Assembly: GCA_049607205.1 (NCBI GenBank)
Contig: JBMYWH010000020.1
Location: 1-41,779 of the forward strand
From: JBELHR01 sp049607205
Lineage (GTDB): Bacteria > Bacteroidota > Bacteroidia > Flavobacteriales > Flavobacteriaceae
DNA length: 41,779 nucleotides
Direction of reading: 5' to 3'
Part shown: positions 23,065 to 30,364 of the stretch, in pieces
How positions within the stretch are numbered: position 1 is the first letter of the stretch
Layout: every line of letters begins with the position of its first letter
Position numbers and translations under genes: made by a program
Notes under the pieces: generated by a model
The model's database searches: none
Seen by the model: the letters and a program-made list of their open reading frames with translations, nothing else
Told to the model about the DNA's origin: nothing

Positions 23065-24029
23065 CTAATTTCTCCCTGATAGGGATGAGTCGCATCAAAT
23101 AAAGATTTTTGAAAATTTTCATGATTGAGATTATCTGGACAATATCCTGGCTCAATACAAAAAGCAGAAAAGCCTGTATCTTTAAAATAAGTACTTTGAC
23201 CTCCAAACTTCGGGCTGTATAATTGCATGGCTGGTAAAGAAGAAGAAACTTCCATTTTTATCCCTGTTAAAGGACTCATCAAACTACAAAAATAATTCTT
23301 TCTATTCATTAAAAAACAGGTATCAAAAGGTCGTTCTTTGATCAAATTACCCAAGGACATTGTCTCATCTGCCTTCATATCCGGCCACAGTTCTTGATAG
23401 TCCAATAACGCTCCAGTTGGAATTAAATCCTGGTCCACTTCCAACACTTGGCCACTTGAAATTTCAAATAAGTGATTATCCACTGGAATATCAGCAGATC
23501 CGTTTAAATTAAAATAACTGTGATTCGTTAAGTTAATCGGAGTCAACTCAGATGCAACACCAGAATATTTAATACTTAATATACCTTCTTTATTCAAAGT
23601 ATAAACAACATCAAAAATAACATCTCCAACAAAACCTCCTTCTCCTGATTCAGAATGATACCTTAAATGAATAGATTTATTCTCAGCGTTATCTTGTATT
23701 TCAAATAGTTCCCAATTTTGAATATTTAATCCATCAAAACCACCATGAAGGTGATGTTCTTTCCAGTTGACATCTACTTGTTGCGTGTTCTTACCTATTT
23801 GAAACTTTCCTCGCTTTATTCTGTTGGCAAAACGTCCAACGGTAGAACCCAAATAAAGAGGGTCTTTAATATAATCTTTAGAATCAGGGTATTTCAAAAC
23901 AACTGATATCCATGTTCCATCGCCACTGCGAACCATAAGGTCTCGAATACAGGCCCCCAAGGTTGAAATCTCCACTCTTATAGTTTCAAATTCCAATTGA
24001 ATTATATCATCGTCTCTTAAATCCTTCAT
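23046..24029 (-). CDS. galM: aldose 1-epimerase (galactose mutarotase)
   Basis: GalM interconverts the alpha and beta anomers of galactose, glucose and related aldoses. The 327-residue protein has GRFANRI, the first catalytic His in EHHLHGG (H93/H95 region), the second in NLTNHSYFNL, and the catalytic Glu in FCIEPGYCPDN near the end. No signal peptide, so cytoplasmic. It is divergent from a Nudix-derived regulator and probably controlled by it. Its promoter element is only 5 nt from the ATG, so the transcript may be leaderless. The 3' end overlaps rlmF by 19 bp. Confidence 0.93.
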   Translation of the reverse strand: MKDLRDDDIIQLEFETIRVEISTLGACIRDLMVRSGDGTWISVVLKYPDSKDYIKDPLYLGSTVGRFANRIKRGKFQIGKNTQQVDVNWKEHHLHGGFDGLNIQNWELFEIQDNAENKSIHLRYHSESGEGGFVGDVIFDVVYTLNKEGILSIKYSGVASELTPINLTNHSYFNLNGSADIPVDNHLFEISSGQVLEVDQDLIPTGALLDYQELWPDMKADETMSLGNLIKERPFDTCFLMNRKNYFCSLMSPLTGIKMEVSSSLPAMQLYSPKFGGQSTYFKDTGFSAFCIEPGYCPDNLNHENFQKSLFDATHPYQGEISYSFSF

Positions 24030-24034
24030 AGTGT

Positions 24035-24042
24035 CAAAAATA
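24035..24042 (-). promoter_or_regulatory. -7 promoter element of galM
   Basis: TATTTTTG on the minus strand, an exact TAnnTTTG, 5 nt before the galM ATG. Confidence 0.5.
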
Positions 24043-24071
24043 TAAAATATATTTTTTTCAAACCCATATTC

Positions 24072-24090
24072 ATTGTATATTTAAAACAAT
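24072..24090. promoter_or_regulatory. candidate operator between galM and the Nudix regulator
   Basis: ATTGT-N9-ACAAT inverted repeat just before the regulator ATG at 24092, overlapping a near-match to the -7 element (TATATTTA). It is a plausible autoregulatory site; not tested. Confidence 0.4.
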
Positions 24091-24091
24091 T

Positions 24092-24859
24092 ATGAAAAAC
24101 ATCAAGAACCAGTTTTCAAAAAACATAGACAAGCTTCAACCGGGAATATCTACGAGTTCCGTGGTGTTTGGTTTCAGGGATAATCAGCTTCACATACTAG
24201 TATCTAAACTAAAGGATTTAAACCTGTGGATGATTCCCACTGGATATGTCTTTACGTCTGAAAACATAGAAGATTCGGCTAAAAGAATACTATCGGGTCG
24301 CCTTGGTGTTAAAAAATTATTTTTAGAACAATTTCACACCTTTGGAAATAAAGACAGGGCTACGAGTAAGGAAGAGAACTCGGTCTTATTCGCACAATTT
24401 TCTGATCACCCTAAAATTCAAAATTGGCTGAATCAAAGATTTATAAGTATAGGGTATATCTCTTTAGTTAGAATCAGTGATTGCAAGCTCAGTACGGACC
24501 TTTACTCAGATGATGTAAAATGGGCTCCAATTAACGACCTTCCTACCCTAATACTAGACAATGCCAGTATCGTTAAACAGGCTTTAAACTATCTAAAAAC
24601 AGCATATATACACCTTCCTATTGCTTATAGTTTATTAGAAAATAAATTCACGATGAAAGAAGTTCAAACCCTATATGAACAGATTTATAATAAAACTACT
24701 GATAGGGGAAATTTTCAAAAGAGAATTTTGAAATTAGATATTTTGAAAAGACATGAAAAAAAGATGAATGGGAATGCTCATAGAGCCCCATTTCTTTACT
24801 CATTTAATCAAGAAAAATATTTAAAATACAAAGCTTTGAATCAGGACATAATGAGTTAA
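24092..24859 (+). CDS. Nudix-derived transcriptional regulator (NrtR/AraR-like)
   Basis: A 255-residue protein with an N-terminal Nudix fold (about 20-150) and a C-terminal winged helix-turn-helix region (about 165-250; SLLENKFTMKEVQTLYEQIY...RGNFQKRILKL), the architecture of NrtR and Bacteroidota AraR regulators. The Nudix box at residues 51-73 keeps the glycines and R65, but the three catalytic glutamates are replaced (I66, G69, R70), so hydrolysis is very unlikely and the fold probably senses a ligand. Divergence from galM suggests a sugar ligand such as arabinose or galactose. The hemolysin III gene follows 2 nt after it. Confidence 0.85.
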   Translation: MKNIKNQFSKNIDKLQPGISTSSVVFGFRDNQLHILVSKLKDLNLWMIPTGYVFTSENIEDSAKRILSGRLGVKKLFLEQFHTFGNKDRATSKEENSVLFAQFSDHPKIQNWLNQRFISIGYISLVRISDCKLSTDLYSDDVKWAPINDLPTLILDNASIVKQALNYLKTAYIHLPIAYSLLENKFTMKEVQTLYEQIYNKTTDRGNFQKRILKLDILKRHEKKMNGNAHRAPFLYSFNQEKYLKYKALNQDIMS

Positions 24860-24861
24860 AT

Positions 24862-25491
24862 ATGTACAGTAAAAAAGAAGAACGCATCAATATTTGGAGT
24901 CATGCAATTGGATTTATCACATTCCTCCTACTTGGCGTTATTCTCTGTCTAAAAACCATCGGACACTCATGGATTTGGACTAGCGCAGCTCTAATTTACA
25001 GTTTGAGTTTGGCCATTTTATACCTTAGTTCAACCCTATACCATAACGCTCCTGCGGATTCTAAGAAAAGAGAGAAATGGAGAATTATGGACCATGCTTC
25101 TATTTATCTTCTAATCGCCGGAAGTTATACACCATTTTGCCTGGTAGGACTCTATCCTGAACCTGGAATACACTTATTTTATATTATATGGGCAATTGCC
25201 ATAGCTGGAGTAATTCTAAAAATATTTTTTACGGGACGATTTGACTATTTATCAACAGCCGGATATTTAGCCATGGGTTGGATGGCAATGATTTATTGGG
25301 AAGACTTCAGTGAACGATTAACACATCAGGCAGTTGATTATCTAATCATAGGTGGAATATTTTACTCCATAGGTGCAATTCTATATGCCATTCCAAAAAT
25401 TAAATACAACCATGCCATATTCCATTTCTTTATAATCGCGGGAAGTTTAGCCCATTTTATTGGAATTTACTTTTATGTATTCAATTTTTAA
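24862..25491 (+). CDS. hemolysin III family (PAQR) membrane protein
   Basis: A 209-residue protein with seven hydrophobic helices and the PAQR motifs: SSTLYHN (helix 2), DHASIYLLIAGSYTPF (helix 3) and HAIFHFFIIAGSLAHF (helix 7), with the His/Asp residues that form the zinc site in this superfamily. Bacterial hemolysin III proteins have been linked to lysis in some species and to membrane lipid homeostasis in others; no hemolytic role can be claimed from sequence. It follows the Nudix regulator and its stop interlocks with the DUF1080 gene on the other strand. Confidence 0.93.
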   Translation: MYSKKEERINIWSHAIGFITFLLLGVILCLKTIGHSWIWTSAALIYSLSLAILYLSSTLYHNAPADSKKREKWRIMDHASIYLLIAGSYTPFCLVGLYPEPGIHLFYIIWAIAIAGVILKIFFTGRFDYLSTAGYLAMGWMAMIYWEDFSERLTHQAVDYLIIGGIFYSIGAILYAIPKIKYNHAIFHFFIIAGSLAHFIGIYFYVFNF

Positions 25492-26270
25492 TCTAAAGAT
25501 TGAATTTTTAAATTTTTAAACCTGATGGGATGTGATTCTGACTGTAAGGCAATATATCCTTTTTTTACTGGTTTTCCTTCTAAGCTATTGGTTAAACTTG
25601 AATCTTCACCACTCACTCCACCCTTAGCGTAAACAGGATTAGAATAGCTATAAACTAAAACTCCATTACAATAATGGTTAATGGTTCTATCGGGTAATAC
25701 TTCTACCATAACCTTCACCCATTGCCCTGAATCCACCTCACTGGGATTAGCATTAAGACAATGATTTTTAACGCGTTGATCCTTCAGGTAAACATCAGTT
25801 CCTGGAGTACATAAATTTGCCGTCTCCTGCCGGTGCTTATCGTCTCTATTGCCAAGTAACTGTAATTCTAAAGATATAGGAAAATCTTGATTCTTCTCCA
25901 TTGACTCTGGTCTCTGAGACAATAACATTACTCCGCTATTCTTAAAGGCCCAAGAAGGACCATCAAACAACTGATCTCCATAAAATTGATATTCAAATTG
26001 CATTCTAAAACTGCCATAAGCATTCTCAAAATACAACAACCCAAACTGATCATCAAAAGATTCATAATTGTTATATTGAACAACAATATACCCATCCTTA
26101 ACAGAAAACGTTTCCAAGGAATCCATTCCAAGTTCTTGCCCTCTTATCTTCGATGTCCAATTGGATAAATCCTTGCCATTAAACATAGATTCCCATTCGG
26201 AATGGCTTTGTCCAAAAGCTAAGTTTGAAAACAAATTTAAACCAATGATGAGAATCCATACAGCCTTCAT
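25488..26270 (-). CDS. DUF1080 protein (3-keto-disaccharide hydrolase family)
   Basis: A 260-residue exported protein: signal peptide (residues 1-21, ending AFGQ), then the concanavalin-like DUF1080 fold with MFNGKDLSNWTSK, YGSFRMQFEYQF, NSGVMLL, LELQLLGN, GQWVKVMVEVLPD, and the closing GYIALQSESHPIRFKNLKI. Members are annotated as 3-keto-disaccharide hydrolases and in some Bacteroidota cleave 3-keto-glycosides by elimination/addition rather than by classical hydrolysis. It starts 1 nt after the GMC small-subunit gene, so it is the third gene of that operon, and the operon order places it after oxidation. The activity is inferred, not tested. Confidence 0.9.
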   Translation of the reverse strand: MKAVWILIIGLNLFSNLAFGQSHSEWESMFNGKDLSNWTSKIRGQELGMDSLETFSVKDGYIVVQYNNYESFDDQFGLLYFENAYGSFRMQFEYQFYGDQLFDGPSWAFKNSGVMLLSQRPESMEKNQDFPISLELQLLGNRDDKHRQETANLCTPGTDVYLKDQRVKNHCLNANPSEVDSGQWVKVMVEVLPDRTINHYCNGVLVYSYSNPVYAKGGVSGEDSSLTNSLEGKPVKKGYIALQSESHPIRFKNLKIQSLD

Positions 26271-26271
26271 C

Positions 26272-26898
26272 TTAAAGGGCGGAAGTTTTATAGTCTAGTT
26301 CAGACAGAGGAATACAAGGATCAAAACCACCTGGTATAGGATCATAATACAAGACTTCTTTTCCTATCTTTTCAGAACTATAATATCCAAAAATGGTATA
26401 ATCACGAGTTCCTAAAAGAAAATTATAAATATAAAATTGATCTCTATCTTCTTTAGAAAGATTTTCAGGATTAGCATATCTCAATTGTTTGACTCTATTT
26501 TGATCCTTGCCCAGAACAACCATATAATATTCAAATAATACAGCAATATCTTCATTGGAAGCCTGTTCTATACTTTTACCTGATTTCTCCTCAAACTTCT
26601 TTACAAATCGGCTTATTCCTTCTTTAAAGACTTTTTGTTTATCTGCATCTTCTACATCTCTAAACATCACGTCGATCAATTGAGGAACATTTACCTCCAC
26701 AGCACCAGGAAGCTCAGAAACCGGGAAAACAACATCAACCACGTGTGTTATTGTGATTGCCTCTTCTAGGGTAAAATATGTTGGTTGCCATTGACTTCTA
26801 GAATCCGTACAAGAACTCAACACAGACAAGGCTGTGGGAGTCGCTGCTAGTCCACCTATGGTGAAACCTATGTTTTTTAAAGCTCTTCTTCTATCCAT
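26272..26898 (-). CDS. gluconate 2-dehydrogenase subunit 3 family protein
   Basis: The small subunit of periplasmic GMC dehydrogenases, needed for export and stability of the FAD subunit. The 208-residue protein starts MDRRRALKNIGFTIGGLAA, a Tat-like twin-arginine signal with a possible lipobox Cys at LSSC, followed by ITHVVDVVFPVSELPGA and a helical domain. ATG 26898 is chosen over longer in-frame starts that would run into the upstream gene. It begins 4 nt after the GMC stop, and DUF1080 follows 1 nt after its own stop. Because the GMC protein has no signal of its own, it is probably exported piggy-back with this subunit; this is inference. Confidence 0.93.
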   Translation of the reverse strand: MDRRRALKNIGFTIGGLAATPTALSVLSSCTDSRSQWQPTYFTLEEAITITHVVDVVFPVSELPGAVEVNVPQLIDVMFRDVEDADKQKVFKEGISRFVKKFEEKSGKSIEQASNEDIAVLFEYYMVVLGKDQNRVKQLRYANPENLSKEDRDQFYIYNFLLGTRDYTIFGYYSSEKIGKEVLYYDPIPGGFDPCIPLSELDYKTSAL

Positions 26899-26902
26899 TT
26901 CT

Positions 26903-28621
26903 TTAAGTGTTTTTATTTTTATTAAACTCAGCTGCCGCGTGATTTGCAGCACGAGCCGTAATTGCCATATAAGTCAGTGAAGGGTTCTGGGAGGCACTTG
27001 AAGTCATACATGCCCCATCGGTCACATATACATTTCTACAAGCATGGATTTGATTAAACTCGTTCAGTACTGAAGTCTTAGGGTCCCTCCCCATTCTTGC
27101 TGTTCCCATTTCATGAATTCCATTTCCCGGGTAACAAGGATATTCATATCCCTTTACATTCACAAAACCGGATGCTTTCAACATCTTTACCGCTTCTTTC
27201 TGAGCATCAATTCTCATTTTCTCCTCATTTTCTTTATAAGAGACATCAAAATCAACTGTAGGAAGTCCCCATTGGTCAAGTTTGTCATAGTTAAGTGTCA
27301 TCTTATTTTCATGATAAGGCAGACATTCCCCAAAACAGTTCACTCCTATTTGCCAACCTCCAGGTTTTACCAAATCTTTTTTTAGATCTGCTCCATAAGA
27401 CATTTCACCTATCACTCTCATCCAATTTTTACGACTTGCACTCCCTTGCATACCATAACCTCTAACAAAATCTACCTTATCAGAAGATTCGTCAATATTT
27501 CGAAATCTAGGAACAAAAAAACCTATAGGCTTACGTCCCTTATAATAATCTTCTTCATGCCCTGGATACTCTCCAGTAGCACCAACTTTAAAATGATGAT
27601 CCATAATATTATGCCCCAACTCTCCACTGTCATTACCCAATCCATTTGGAAATCTATTGGATTTAGATTGCATCAAAATGGAGGCAGTCGCTATTGCTGA
27701 AGCACATAAAAACACAACATCAGCATAATATTCAAAAGATTCTTTGCTTTCCGTATCTATAACTTTTACACCTGTGGCTTTTCCCAATTTCTCATCATAG
27801 ATAACTTCATGAACAATTGAGTTTGCTCTAAGGGTCATATTTCCAGTTTTAGAGGCAGCTGGCAGGGTAACAGCATTACTAGAGAAATATCCCCCAAAAG
27901 GACATCCCCTAATACATCTATTTCGAAATTGACATGGAGTTCGTCCTTCCTTATCGTTTTCACCGGTAAGATTCGCACTTCGACCATTAATCACTTGACG
28001 GTCGTCAAAAGATTTAGCTACGCCTTTTTGAAATTCTTCTTCAACACAGTTAAGTGGGATTTCAGGAGTAAATATACTGTCAGGTAATTGAGGTAAATTT
28101 TCTTTTTTCCCATTGATCCCCACATGAGTTTCAACTTTTTCATACCATGGAACCAAGTCCTCATATCTAATTGGCCAATCAACACCATAGCCATCTTTTT
28201 TATTCGCTTCAAAATCCATTGGACTCCATCTAAAAGACATTCTAGCCCACATTAAGGACCTACCTCCCACATGATATCCACGAATCCAATCAAATCTCTT
28301 AGTTTCCTCGTATGGATGCTCTAAATCATTTACAAACCAATGCTTACTAGCTTCTCCTGTAGTATATCCAGTTCTAGCTTGTTTTAATTGCTTAGCCTTA
28401 TCCTCTCTAGTGGCGCGTCCTCTATGTTCAAGATCCCATGGATCTAAATTCATAGTCGGATAATCTTTAATATGCTCCACCATTCGTCCCCTTTCGAGAA
28501 CTAAGGTATTCAATCCATTTTCTGTCAATTCCTTTGCAGCCCATCCTCCAGAGATTCCAGTTCCAACAACAATGGCGTCAAATTTCGATTTATTTTCTAC
28601 AATAGGTGTATTCTTAATCAT
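26903..28621 (-). CDS. GMC family FAD oxidoreductase (sugar dehydrogenase candidate)
   Basis: A 572-residue FAD enzyme with the N-terminal dinucleotide fold (GTGISGGWAAKEL, G20-G25), a GYHVGGRSLMW segment, a Cys cluster (C230-x5-C236-x3-C240 in CQFRNRCIRGCPFGG), and the catalytic region GNGIHEMGTARMG (H503) and SQNPSLTYMA (N546). It belongs to the GMC branch that pairs with gluconate 2-dehydrogenase subunit 3 proteins, and in this context it likely oxidises a sugar OH (C3 in related enzymes). The Cys cluster could hold an iron-sulfur cofactor as in heteromeric FAD glucose dehydrogenases. It is the first gene of the minus operon. The electron acceptor is not encoded nearby. Confidence 0.93.
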   Translation of the reverse strand: MIKNTPIVENKSKFDAIVVGTGISGGWAAKELTENGLNTLVLERGRMVEHIKDYPTMNLDPWDLEHRGRATREDKAKQLKQARTGYTTGEASKHWFVNDLEHPYEETKRFDWIRGYHVGGRSLMWARMSFRWSPMDFEANKKDGYGVDWPIRYEDLVPWYEKVETHVGINGKKENLPQLPDSIFTPEIPLNCVEEEFQKGVAKSFDDRQVINGRSANLTGENDKEGRTPCQFRNRCIRGCPFGGYFSSNAVTLPAASKTGNMTLRANSIVHEVIYDEKLGKATGVKVIDTESKESFEYYADVVFLCASAIATASILMQSKSNRFPNGLGNDSGELGHNIMDHHFKVGATGEYPGHEEDYYKGRKPIGFFVPRFRNIDESSDKVDFVRGYGMQGSASRKNWMRVIGEMSYGADLKKDLVKPGGWQIGVNCFGECLPYHENKMTLNYDKLDQWGLPTVDFDVSYKENEEKMRIDAQKEAVKMLKASGFVNVKGYEYPCYPGNGIHEMGTARMGRDPKTSVLNEFNQIHACRNVYVTDGACMTSSASQNPSLTYMAITARAANHAAAEFNKNKNT

Positions 28622-29126
28622 ATACTATTTTATCTTAAAACTGTGGTAAATTAATTTAAAAGAATTTTATGATTGTTCAAAATATTTCAACACCCTCATT
28701 TAAACACAAATATGGCTAAAAGCCAATAATTATATGGTAATAAAGCACAACTAAAACGTTTGCGTTTTTAATTTTGAGAAAAATTTAATTTTTTTTAAGT
28801 TTTTTTTAAGATATAAATGGAGCTGAAAAAGTAACTTACCAAACCACACAAACACCTTATAACCAATAACTTAACTACAATAAACAAACGTTAAATCCAC
28901 AAAATTTATCTTGATATGTTCTAAATAAGATACTGTATAAATTTCTTCACTGATAAAATATTAACAGCTCACTTGTATTCCTTCTTTAAGTTTACGTTAA
29001 CAAATAACCTTGTATCCCTACATAAATACTACTTACTACCAAGATCAATTTAGGTAGGAAATAGTAAAATAGACATGTGACAAACACAGGATGTATGCAA
29101 GGTTTGATTTTTAAGAAAACCATAGA
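28622..29126. promoter_or_regulatory. 505-bp divergent control region
   Basis: This gap lies between the GMC operon (-) and the MFS-Sus operon (+). It is AT-rich with several long T or A runs and contains no convincing ORF or RNA gene. The clearest signal is the palindrome at 28753-28768. A one-mismatch -7 element (TAACCTTG, 29005-29012) faces the MFS side. No exact TAnnTTTG was found for either operon, which fits activator- or repressor-dependent promoters. Confidence 0.55.
28753..28768. promoter_or_regulatory. LacI-type operator candidate
   Basis: AAAACG-TTTG-CGTTTT is a perfect 6-4-6 inverted repeat containing AACGTTTGCG, very close to the sites bound by LacI-family regulators such as PurR (ACGCAAACGTTTTCGT consensus). 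It sits about 130 bp from the GMC start and 360 bp from the MFS start. No LacI-family gene is in the window. Confidence 0.5.
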
Positions 29127-30359
29127 ATGACTAAATCAATACGCATACAATTATCAATCATGATGTTCCTAGAATTCTTTATCTGGGGAGCTTGGTTTGT
29201 AACTTTAGGAACTTTTTTACAGCAAACCATTGGCGCAAGCGGAAGTGAAACTGCAATGGCTTTTAGCACCCAATCATGGGGAGCTATAATCGCACCTTTT
29301 ATAATAGGGCTCATAGCTGATAAATATTTTAATGCAGAAAAAATACTCGGATTTCTACATTTAATTGGAGCTTTGTTGATGTACTTCATGGCAAGAACCG
29401 AAGATTTCACTACTTTCTATCCACTAGTATTGGGTTATATGATCGCATATATGCCAACCTTAGCTCTAGTTAATTCCGTGGCATTTAATCAAATGAAAGA
29501 CCCAGCAAAAGATTTTTCTTTAATACGAGTATTTGGTACTGCTGGATGGATTGTGGCTGGTTTATCAATAAGCTATATATTTCAATGGGATTCTGCTGAA
29601 GGGATTGAGAATGGTTTCCTAAGGAACACCTTTAATATGACCGCAATTGCTTCACTTATCTTAGGTGTTGTAAGTTTCTTTTTACCAAAAACTCCACCGA
29701 GTAACGATGGCTCAAAGAATCAATCCATTTCAGAAATCTTGGGACTTGATGCACTTAAACTATTAAAAGACAGGAATTTTCTAACCTTTTTCATATCCTC
29801 AATTCTTATCTGTATACCACTTGCATTTTACTATCAAAACGCAAATCCTTTTTTAACAGAGATCGGTATGACCAATCCTACTGGAAAAATGGCTTTTGGA
29901 CAAGTATCTGAGGTACTATTTATGCTTCTACTTCCCTATTTCTTTAAAAAATTTGGGTTTAAGAAAACGATTTTAGTTGGTATGCTCGCTTGGACTTTAC
30001 GATACGTCCTATTTGCTTATGGTAATGCGGGAGAGCTTTCCTATATGCTAATACTTGGAATTGCACTACATGGAATCTGTTATGATTTCTTCTTTGTATC
30101 CGGCCAAATCTATACGGATTCTAAGGCTGGCCCTAAATTCAAAAGTGCAGCTCAAGGTCTAATTACACTCGCTACTTATGGCTTAGGAATGCTAATAGGA
30201 TTCTGGGTTGCGGGTCAAATATCAGATCAATTTGCAACGGCGCAAGGAGGACATTATTGGGACAAAATTTGGTTATACCCAGCAATTTTCGCTGCATTAG
30301 TAGCCTTGATCTTTGCCCTTCTATTTAAGAATGAAACAATTAATTACGATACAAAATAA
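29127..30359 (+). CDS. nucleoside:H+ symporter-type MFS transporter
   Basis: A 410-residue membrane protein with about twelve hydrophobic helices, starting QLSIMMFLEFFIWGAWFVTLG, typical of the Nuc_H_symport (NupG/XapB) branch of the major facilitator superfamily. In Bacteroidota this branch is often found beside Gfo/Idh and TIM-barrel sugar genes, so uptake of a sugar derivative, rather than a nucleoside, is likely here. First gene of the plus operon; the Gfo/Idh gene follows 5 nt after its stop. Substrate is inferred from context. Confidence 0.9.
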   Translation: MTKSIRIQLSIMMFLEFFIWGAWFVTLGTFLQQTIGASGSETAMAFSTQSWGAIIAPFIIGLIADKYFNAEKILGFLHLIGALLMYFMARTEDFTTFYPLVLGYMIAYMPTLALVNSVAFNQMKDPAKDFSLIRVFGTAGWIVAGLSISYIFQWDSAEGIENGFLRNTFNMTAIASLILGVVSFFLPKTPPSNDGSKNQSISEILGLDALKLLKDRNFLTFFISSILICIPLAFYYQNANPFLTEIGMTNPTGKMAFGQVSEVLFMLLLPYFFKKFGFKKTILVGMLAWTLRYVLFAYGNAGELSYMLILGIALHGICYDFFFVSGQIYTDSKAGPKFKSAAQGLITLATYGLGMLIGFWVAGQISDQFATAQGGHYWDKIWLYPAIFAALVALIFALLFKNETINYDTK

Positions 30360-30364
30360 TTCAG

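Noticed and set aside
26272..26952. A longer start for the gluconate-2-dehydrogenase-subunit-3 gene
   Set aside because: It would overlap the upstream GMC gene and put residues before the twin-arginine signal; ATG 26898 fits.
28018..28212. A Lys-rich minus-strand ORF inside the GMC gene
   Set aside because: It is in another frame of a well-supported gene and has low-complexity composition only.
28622..29126. A small gene or RNA in the divergent gap
   Set aside because: No ORF with convincing codon use and no recognisable riboswitch or stable RNA fold was seen; the T/A runs are not placed after hairpins.
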